64,000 nucleotides of DNA, from contig JALGQZ010000011.1 in assembly GCA_023105745.1 (NCBI GenBank), positions 29,510,612-29,574,611 of the forward strand, in the 5' to 3' direction. The stretch's first letter is position 1, and every line of letters begins with the position of its first letter. A program made the translations under genes and the position numbers. Source of the DNA: Austropuccinia psidii. Taxonomy: Eukaryota; Basidiomycota; Pucciniomycetes; Pucciniales; Sphaerophragmiaceae. This document shows positions 56,037 through 64,000 of this stretch, one piece after another. The notes below the pieces were generated by a model. The model was not told the origin of the DNA and searched no databases. It saw nothing but the letters and a program-made list of their open reading frames with translations.

Positions 56037-56607
56037 AAATTTTTTTTTTGGGACCAAGCTTTCCTTTTCCACAGCCTAAACCCACAAACAAATTTTTGGG
56101 AAGAGATGATGATTAAAAAAAGGGAATACATCATGAGGAGGCTTAGTAAATATGGTATTGAATACAAAGACCACGACTTAGAAACCTGTGACTGTTTCAC
56201 ACTCCCTCGTTAAGTCAAACTGGCGTATGTAAAGGTGAAGGCTCAGTAACAGGAAAAAATCCCTCTGAACTTGAGAAAGTATGGAACCTGTGCTACCAGT
56301 AAATTATCTAAGAACCTACTGACTGTAAACTCTACAGTAAAATATGTCCACACTATGTGTAAGAAGGCCTTTTAGACTTTAGAACAGGTCATAATAAGGG
56401 CCAAATAATATTAAAAGAGTCACCAAGATCTTGTATTCAGACGAGGGGAGCAAGCTTGAGTCTCAACACTCAAGTTCAATATGCTCAGAGAGGTCAATAA
56501 AATGAGGTATTATTGCGTAGGAGGCCTTCCTCTAATAAAAATAGTGGTGAATCTCACTGAGGAATATTGCAGGAAACACCCTGTACTTACATTCAGTCTT
56601 ATCAAAC
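56037..56607 (+). pseudogene. Integrase relic, first part
   Basis: Decayed reading of a family A/B/C integrase: FGTKLSFSTA, then KYGIEYKDHDLETCD (matching the AYGLEFKDCDVFTHD block of B-el), and at the end NLTEEYCRKHPVLTFSLIK. Stops are frequent. It is cut at 56607 by a solo C LTR inside the SLIKPY motif and resumes at 58539. Confidence 0.75.
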
Positions 56608-58533
56608 TGTAAGATGTGACTATGAAACTGATGATAATATTACTATTAATCAACAGTACTATGTCTGTTCTTATGAGATATAATAGTAAAATATTATTAT
56701 AACCACAATTAAAGAATTAAAGAATTATTCCTTTCATGTGTTAAACACTACTAGTGATTTTAACAGTGAGCAGTAATTATCTACAAGAATCAATTACAAG
56801 AAGATTTTAATAATGAAACTTCTTTTATTAAAAGAATAAAATTATTTTAATATATAATTATCTTTTTCAAGAATAATTATAATGATAATTCTTGAATAAA
56901 ACTAATTTTAGAGAAAAACTTTAAGAATTAAAAATAAATCACTCACTATTATTCCAAAAAACTTATTGAAAGATAATATACAGAGATTTGACGTAGAATT
57001 GTGGATTTTAAGGATCAAAATGGATTTATAACAGTATTACAACAATATATAGTTGGATTCTATGATTTCACGTCTTTCTGATTGATTCTGAAAGATTTAA
57101 AACACTTAAGAATAGCTGTAACTAATACTTACTTGTTGGTAATAATGGTTTAAATGATAATAAGATGATGATGATGTGGAAAAAACAGCAAGAGGAGGCC
57201 TCTTTTAAGTCAACAACAGCTCACAGAGGCCTGCCATGGATCAAACTGAAATACCAGTGAGTGAGAAAACAATAATCCTTTTTGGATTACTGATTACATC
57301 ATCAGTTGTCACGTAAGATTATCATAATTGTTTAATTGATGCTTTTATGTGACTACCAACCCCAATATGGTTAAGAATAAAAGGAGTAACATCTGTAAAT
57401 CTTCTATTATTCCAAAATAATCATTGATTTCCCAAATTTATCAATGTTATTGCCAATTTCATCACAGGTTGTAATTACTGTGAATTTTTGAAGATTCAGT
57501 GTTTCATGTAGAATAGTCAAAAATGGACTGTAAGTAAAACTTTATATTTTACTAGTAAAACTGTAATTATTTTTGGTTTTACCATAGATAGTACAGTTCT
57601 TCATTAGTGCTGAAAGGTTCAGAAGGATTCATTAAGAATTGTATTTTTAATGAATTTTTGAAGTTCTTACCTCATTTCTACGTAGAATTGCAAATATCAG
57701 TGTTTCACTGGTTGCTATGAGGTAAATCAATGGATAAAAGTCCAAAAAGGGTTTTAATTACTCTTTTGGGGTTTATCCAAGGAAAGTAATTAAGAATTGA
57801 CATGGTTACAGGAGTCTAAGTAGCTTTTTACCTCCTTGGCATGTCAAAATAACAGGTTATTTGCTATTTTCTTAAGATTTACAGTAGTTGTAACATGGTA
57901 ACCAAGTTACCAAAAGGTTTTGGTTTATCAATTAGGCCAAGATCAACCATGGATCCAAGCTTTGGAGCTGTCCACACCTCTGAGGCCTCAGAAGTTGGGT
58001 ACCCTGGCTCTCTTTGATGTCTTTTGTCCCCCTTGCTTATTTTTCACGTCAAAATAGAAAATTAAGCTTAAAAGTGAGATATCCACTATGGGTGTACCAA
58101 AGGTCCATGTAAGAATACCATGATATTAAGTGCTCAAAACATGCATAACACTATTCTTCGTGTATATGTAACATGGGATTTCTCACATTCCCATTGTTTT
58201 GGCATGAAATTGAGAAAAACAAAATTTTTCATGGATCTTTTATGTGGTATTGATGATGTGGTATTGAAGTATTTTCCATTTTACCGCCTCAAAGAGTTAA
58301 TTTGAGCTTATTCACTCTATGGAGCTACCCTAGGTCCTTTTTTGTGTAGAATCCAAATCTGGTCTTAAATCCATGGATTTACTTACTCAATAAAATGTTA
58401 TTCATCTTTTCTGAAATAAAAAATGATGAATTTTGGATATATGCATGACTTATGAGTTATGTATAATTCAAAATTTTAATTTTAAGATAATTGTGGCCTA
58501 TTTGGGTATGTAAAATATACCTCAAGGCTCACA
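56608..58533 (-). mobile_element. Solo LTR, family C
   Basis: TGTAAGATGTGACTATGAAA to TACCTCAAGGCTCACA, 1926 bp, duplication CAAAC at 56603-56607 and 58534-58538. It sits inside the integrase relic. Confidence 0.95.
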
Positions 58534-58538
58534 CAAAC

Positions 58539-58832
58539 CATATAATCAAACAAATGGCCACACATTTTTCAAAAGTAAGGTAGACACTTTACCAGGGAAG
58601 TTAGGATATGAATATTCACATAGACAAGTGAAGTGAATAATTCAGTCAAGGAGGATCAAAATCAATTGCAAATACCATAGATAATCTCTTGTGAGATTTA
58701 TTAACCAAGAATAATACACATACAAGTGGCTTTTTAACCAGGATATCCCCTTTTATGGTGAGATTGGATATGGTAGTCCTTGAAGGGGGAAATAAGAGGT
58801 TATAAGTTTTTAATTGCTGAATTTCCTGGGAC
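58539..58832 (+). pseudogene. Integrase relic, second part with chromodomain trace
   Basis: Reading goes on from the motif split by the solo LTR and includes LVRFINQE and KWLFNQDIP, which parallel the chromodomain words of A-el (LVRFKNQTDDKDKWLAE). It ends where a minus-strand B LTR begins. Confidence 0.6.
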
Positions 58833-60258
58833 TGTAAGGTGTGGATATGAAAATTTGATTAAAAATGAAGTACTTTTCCTGTCCTAAAAATTTGTATAAA
58901 GTAAGGCTTAATTAATAATAGTAAATCTTAAGAGTGTTGAAGGAAAAAAACACACCAATTCTATTGTTGATAATTTTATTACTCCAGAAAAATAAGATTA
59001 TGAAGATTTATTGTTCTACCAGAAACAAAAATTTATCCCCAAAATACTATACAAGACATATGTAAGGCTACAAAAGAAATTTATTCAAGACCAAATTAAA
59101 GTGGAATTAATTGAACAAAGAACTGTAAGAGATTGACATGAGAAAAGAGTATTTGAGAATAATTTGAAGGAGGAGAATCAGCCAAAAGTCACCAGAGGGA
59201 ATTTTGAAACAAAGTGACAAAGCTAACAGTGATAAAAGAAGCTGGAATTCACCTTTGGGGAGGTTCAAGGGTAAAAAAGATTATAAGAGTTACAAAAAAT
59301 GATTATAGTGAAATTTTCACTTGGTTAAGAGGTTTAAAATTGTTTAAGAATGGTAGTTAGAATTTTTTATTTATTGGTTTGACAATTTTTAAACTAATCA
59401 TAAAAGGACAAGATTTGAACATGAGGAGAAAAGTGGGGCAAAGAAGACATTCTTTTATAGCCACCAATTTTCTTACTCCATAAGTAAAATTTAATCTAAT
59501 CAATTGTGAGATAAACTCAGAAAATAGAAAAGCTAATTATGGAATTATTGAACCCTGGTTTGGACCAAAATGGGCTTTTTTAGCCATTTTGGAGCCTTAA
59601 ATCAGCCATTTCTATGGTAAAACGTGTTTCAAAGCCTCCAAAACATGTCAGAATGTGTGTAAGGGACGTTAAAGTCAGTTACAACAGTTTTTACTAAGAT
59701 TGTTTCAGCTTAAGGGTAGCTTTCCCCTCTTGGAAAGAGTTCAAACTGCCCTGGTTGTTATCAAAATCTCATCATCAATAGAGCCAAGACCTTGTGACTT
59801 AATTCCAGGCCAAAAGTGATGGGCTTTTGCATGAATTTTTCCATCCCACACCTGTCAGAAAGGAATTTGGGGAAGTCTGGCACCCTTGGAGCCAAGATTC
59901 CTTTTCCCCCAAAATTAATCTTTTCAAATTATTTTTACTTTAATTCCTCATCATGTACTATACTTCTGATTTATGCATGTAATTCAATTGAGTTTTTAAA
60001 GTACACAACTGTAATAATTGACACTTCATATGTAAATGAAAGTTCACTTAGGTAATGCATGTGCACATTTTGACATTTCAATTGAAAATACTTTAATTCC
60101 TCATAGCTTCTAAACATGCACCACCCCTCAATTTTAGCACAAACAATTGATGGTTGACACAACTTGTGTGGTCAATGAAATTAAGGCTTTGAGGATTTTC
60201 AGATTTCCATACAGAAAATACTAAAAAATTAAGTTGAGCTTATTTAGAGCTCAGTTAC
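58833..60258 (-). repeat. Family B LTR, truncated by E-el
   Basis: TGTAAGGTGTGGATATGAAA is the reverse complement of the B LTR end. Homology to 7731-9563 continues to GAGCTCAGTTAC at 60258, where E-el starts. The remaining LTR start should follow E-el outside the window. Confidence 0.88.
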
Positions 60259-61899
60259 TGTCACAACCATGAGCTTGAACCTCCTCCTTGATGGTTGCAG
60301 CAATCCAACCTGAAGCCAATTGGTCATGTCATATCATTTATGGCCAATTGGCCCCCTTGGGTGTTCTATGGCTCTTATGCCATAACCCATTCCAATGGCC
60401 ATATCCTGCCGTCATTGGCCTCCTTGGCCAATTTCCACCTCACCAACCCCCAGGCCTTCATCTTTGATTTTGGGCCTGGGGGTCCTTTTGTCTTCTAGGG
60501 GCCTCCAGGACCCCTAACCATCACCATTGGTCTCTGGTCAACCCCTTTCATTACTGGGGTTTTGGCCTAAATGGCCTTATTGGGCCATTTAGGCCTCCCA
60601 TGGCCCGTGGGCCGTGATTCACAGTCCGTAGGCCATTTAGGCCCCTTTTGGCCTAATCCAATGAGGCCAAAAGGGGCCAAAGAGGCCAGCCACCTAGGCT
60701 CCAAACCACAATTGGGTTCACCTGAGCCATTTTTGGCCACCACTTCCTTGGACCCAAAAGTGACCAAAAACCTCATGGACACCATTTTGGCCATAAATCC
60801 CGTAGTACCCAATTTTGGCCATGGATCACCATGGACCAATAGTTTAGCCATGGCCTCTGGCAACCATCAGAGGCCACCAGATCAGCTCAGTCTGTCTTTC
60901 CCCTCAACTCCAGGGGATTTCTTCCTTTCCTTCATACCATCCATACTCAAGGTTGCAGGCATGGTGCATATATGGTATTATATACCATTATGCACCATTT
61001 TTGCTCAGCAATCAAATGGTGACGTTTTCAGGACCCAATTCCACCTTTCCGGATCAAGGTCTCAAATCCCAGCACCCATTTTGAAGGAGGATTAATCAGC
61101 TCATCAGTCTGACAAGTTGTGGCAACAATCAGAAGACTCTTCAAGGATCCCAACCACCTGTATCTGCAGGAGTTGGGTTGGCACAATTCATTCAGGATTA
61201 TTCAAGGGCAATTCTCAAGAGGTATTACATCATTTCAATCAGTTGTCAAGGAATCAAGTATTCAATACTCCTTGGACAGCTCAATTCATCCGTACAGGCC
61301 TCATTCAATCAACCTGTATGGTCTTGGCCCAATTGGGCCATTCCATATTGCACTGTGTGAATTCCATCACACAGTTCAGATTTCAAGATGGCCAGAACTG
61401 TATTTCCCAATTCGGACAATACAGTCATTGATTCACCTTCCAAGATCAATCTTTCAGTTTTCACATATACCAGCTACCTTTCATCACCTGGGGACTTTTT
61501 CCCCAGTTAATTAATATAGTGGATTTATTTTTATCTTTATTTCCTTTTACATTATTAAAGTTAATACTGATAATCTTAAGTCAGTCATTAGCACCTTTTC
61601 TCTTTTCTTTCCTTGCCTGTCAGTGGATATTGGTGGTCATATCCTTTACTCATTCCATTGTTCTTTCTGGCAGGTTGAAACAGTGAATTGAGGATTCACT
61701 TGGTTGGCTTCCTTTTATCTTTGGCCTCTGGCTTCATTCTTATTATTCTTTGTTATCTTTGGCATATTTGTCCTTTCTCTTATTCCTGCTTAAGAAATAT
61801 ATTCCGTAGTATTTCTTATCATCTTTTGGAGCCCTCCAAGTGAGTTCTTGATTCCTGAGTGCCAGGCCACTCTTGTATTCCACAAGAGCCCCTGTGACA
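60259..61899 (+). repeat. Family D LTR, 5' LTR of E-el
   Basis: TGTCACAACCATGAGC to AAGAGCCCCTGTGACA, 1641 bp. The first part is GC-richer than in the other D LTRs and holds many GGCC words (60350-60900). A near-perfect palindrome of 38 nt is at 60961-60998. Confidence 0.88.
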
Positions 61900-62662
61900 T
61901 TACATCAATTAACTCATAATTTCTTTTTATTCTATTCATTCATTCATTCTTCATCCAGCTCATTCTTTCATTCATCGAAATTATGACTCTTTAATGCTTA
62001 TGAATTTAATGATTCTTTGTCACCTCTCAATTTTCTCTCATTCATTCTTCATTCTGAAAATTGAAAGCTGACCCAAATCTTATTTTCTGTTTATCTTTTT
62101 AATCTCAATCTTAATCATCAATCTCATTTTTATCCTTCATTCAGGCGTATCATCATTTGATTCTCAGATTATTCATTAAATTGTGCAGACACGTTCTTCA
62201 TATCAGGATTTGTTTTGATTTTATTCCTCAAGAATTTTGATTTTCAGGAAGAATTTACTTGATAATTGATTTGATTTACTGATTTGACATAATTGATATT
62301 GACTTCAAGATAATTGATTGACCTGAAGATTTTTCATTGATTTTTCTGAATTTCACATCAAGACTTTGACATAAATTGATTTTGGCTCAAGAATTCATTT
62401 GACTGATTGATTTTCACTGCAAGATTTCATTTATTGATTGATTTATTGATTTTATTGACTTCAAGATTTTTCATTGATATTGATTTTGACTTCAAGACTC
62501 ATTTGATTTGATTGATTGACGTACTTGCAGATTTTCATTGATTCATTGATTTTTTCCTCAATATTTGATTTGATTTGATCCTCAAGACTATTTTGGTTTT
62601 GCCTCAAGTTTTTATTCAAGTTTTGATCTTATTCATTTAAAATTTTATTTTCTTATTCAATC
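61900..62662 (+). other. E-el leader with TTGATT/GACTTCAAGA repeats
   Basis: No gene. From about 62270 to 62600 the words TTGATTGA and GACTTCAAGA recur irregularly, a degenerate tandem array. No TGG primer-binding site follows the LTR (TTACATCAATTAAC), unlike families A to C. Confidence 0.6.
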
Positions 62663-63997
62663 ATGCCACTCCAACACTCACCTCCTGCAAGACAGACCAG
62701 ATCTCAGACTTGAGCTCAAGCTGTTCTTACTCCTACTCCAAGAGTTCCTCTTGATGGCACCCCAGCACTTCCTCAACTGAGGGCCCAATTAGATAGAAGA
62801 CCCCGCATGGAAGGAGCAGCACCATCCAGGAAGGAAGGAAGAGTTCCAAGAAGATCAAATTCTCTCTCAGGAGTAGTTGAAAGTTTTCCAGGCATTTCAA
62901 GGACTAGTTTCAAAGGTCCAGGTGGAGATGGTGAAGAGGAGGAGGAGAATTCTGTGGAAGAGGAAGAGTCTGATGGTACTGAACGTGTTCCTGCTCCGGT
63001 GGGGGCATCCCAATGTACTGGAGGACCAACTCTAGCCCAGTCTAATCAGCCTTTCTCTCATCAATCTGCACCATCTTTATTGGCCATTATGCAGAAAATG
63101 ACTCAGATTATGGCCAATCTCCAAGCAGCTTCTACTTCTGATTAATCAAGACCACCAGCCTTCAAGACTCCATCTATGAAGGCAACAGAATGCTTTGATG
63201 GGACTCAGCCCTTCAAAGTCAGAAGCTTTATCCAGTCTTGTCAATTAATTTTTCATAATGATCCGGAAAACTTCTCTCAAGACAGGAAGAAGGCTCTTTA
63301 AGCCACTTCATTTCTTATTGGCAGGGCTGCAAAATGGATTGAGCCTTATCTTTCCAATCTCACCAATCAAGATCCCAAATACCTTCTCAATTCTTGGAAT
63401 TTATTTGAATCACAACTCTTCACTTTGTTTGGGGACCTGAATGAAGTCAGAAAAGCAGAAGCAGAGCTGGATTCCTTAAGAATGAAAGAAGGAGGGCATG
63501 TATCACTATACATTTCTGATTTTAGAATCTTAGTCTCAAGAATCGGGGATTGGGGTGAAAGAGCTCTCATCCATCATTTCAGGAAGGGATTTCCATCCAG
63601 GATTCTGGATCAATTGGCCTCTCATCCTTCAAATATTGATTCCCTTCAAGACTTAATGGACGTTACCCTGGAACTTGATACCAGGTACCATGAAAGGCAA
63701 AAGGAGCAGAATCACTATCAAGAGAAGAAACTTGAAACCCCAAGGTCAAGTACTTCTCATCCTCAAAATTCTTCAAGTTCAAGTCACAAGAAGAAGAACT
63801 TTCAGAAGAGGGACAAGCCCCACTCTTCTTTATTGAATAAAGATTTCAAGCTCATGAAATCTGAAAAAGCAAGAAGAATCAAAGAGGGTCTTTGTACCTA
63901 TTGTGGTGGGAAGCATAGTCTTGAGTCCTGTTTCAAAAGGCCTCAAAACAAGCTTACCCAACCGTCAGGCAAATTTCCCAGCCAGGGAAAAGCCTGA
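62663..63997 (+). pseudogene. E-el gag, one frame with three stops
   Basis: A single frame of 444 codons runs from ATG at 62663 to TGA at 63995, with TGA at 62711, TAA at 63143 and TAA near 63299. The N-terminal third is basic, then very acidic (EDGEEEEENSVEEEESDG-like, 62920-62980). The capsid part reads SCQLIFHNDPENFSQD, WIEPYLSNLTNQDPKYLLN, LFGDLNEVRKAEAELD and DLMDVTLELDTRYHERQ. The end has a Ser-rich, Lys-rich stretch and the zinc knuckle LCTYCGGKHSLESCF (CX2CX3HX4C). It is the better preserved sister of C-el gag (19657-20541). Confidence 0.9.
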
Positions 63998-64000
63998 GTG

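Larger units (their letters stand above)
60259..63997 (+). mobile_element. E-el: family D Tf1/Tf2-like element, 5' part
   Basis: 5' LTR, leader and gag of a second copy of the C-el type. It inserted in the minus-strand B LTR; the expected duplication is GTTAC (60254-60258). The element continues past the window end. Confidence 0.88.

Noticed and set aside
60571..61095. 174-codon ORF in the 5' part of the E-el LTR
   Set aside because: The GC-richer, GGCC-repeating sequence keeps several frames open at once. Frames on both strands are open and the other D LTRs lack it.

Overview
The window is eukaryotic, AT-rich, fungal and almost wholly made of LTR retrotransposons. The Ty3/Gypsy chromovirus families, their gag and pol wording, the 64-68 nt introns and the very AT-rich repeat-packed context point to a rust fungus (Pucciniales). 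From recognition of the gag/pol families, without any database search, Austropuccinia psidii is the most likely source. No tRNA, rRNA, CRISPR array or bacterial operon was seen.

Four LTR families can be defined from their ends and 5-bp target-site duplications (TSDs): A (about 1.4 kb, TGTCAG...), B (about 1.8 kb, TGTGAGCC...CTTACA), C (about 1.9 kb, TGTGAGCC...CTTACA, with a divergent 2.0-kb relative C') and D (about 1.5-1.6 kb, TGTCACAACC...TGTGACA, Tf1/Tf2-like).

Left block, 1-26.8 kb, is a nested stack. A D-family element (call it C-el, + strand, gag-pol 19657-24257, 3' LTR to 26542) sits in a B-type LTR. Its gag is interrupted by an A-family element (A-el, - strand, starting left of the window, pol and gag 450-6477). 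The 5' LTR of A-el is itself split by a complete B-family element (B-el, 7731-17605, TSD ATCAT) and by a solo A LTR (18048-19459, TSD GCAGG). All copies carry stops or frameshifts.

Middle block, 26.8-43 kb, holds a C LTR broken by D LTR material that includes an inverted repeat with 0.8-kb arms, then a C-family element (C3-el, - strand, 31323-42971, TSD GTCAT) with a 621-codon intact gag frame and a 417-codon intact integrase frame, but a dead reverse transcriptase.

An AT-rich single-copy-looking stretch follows (43-47 kb), then a CpG-richer island (47-49.6 kb) with one convincing small gene, a predicted secreted cysteine-rich protein at 48655-48921 (-). Right block, 49.7-64 kb, contains solo LTRs (A at 51278-52715, C' at 52941-54965, C at 56608-58533, the last splitting an integrase relic), a B LTR, and the 5' LTR and gag of another D-family element (E-el) that runs off the window.

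The most notable observation is shared by A-el, B-el and C3-el. Each has a short upstream exon and a phase-1 intron whose 3' end contains the gag start codon. Splicing would remove that ATG and join the exon to a second reading frame (ORF1) overlapping the 5' part of gag in the +1 frame. The same exon phases recur in all three divergent families, which suggests that splicing chooses between Gag and an overlapping ORF1 protein.
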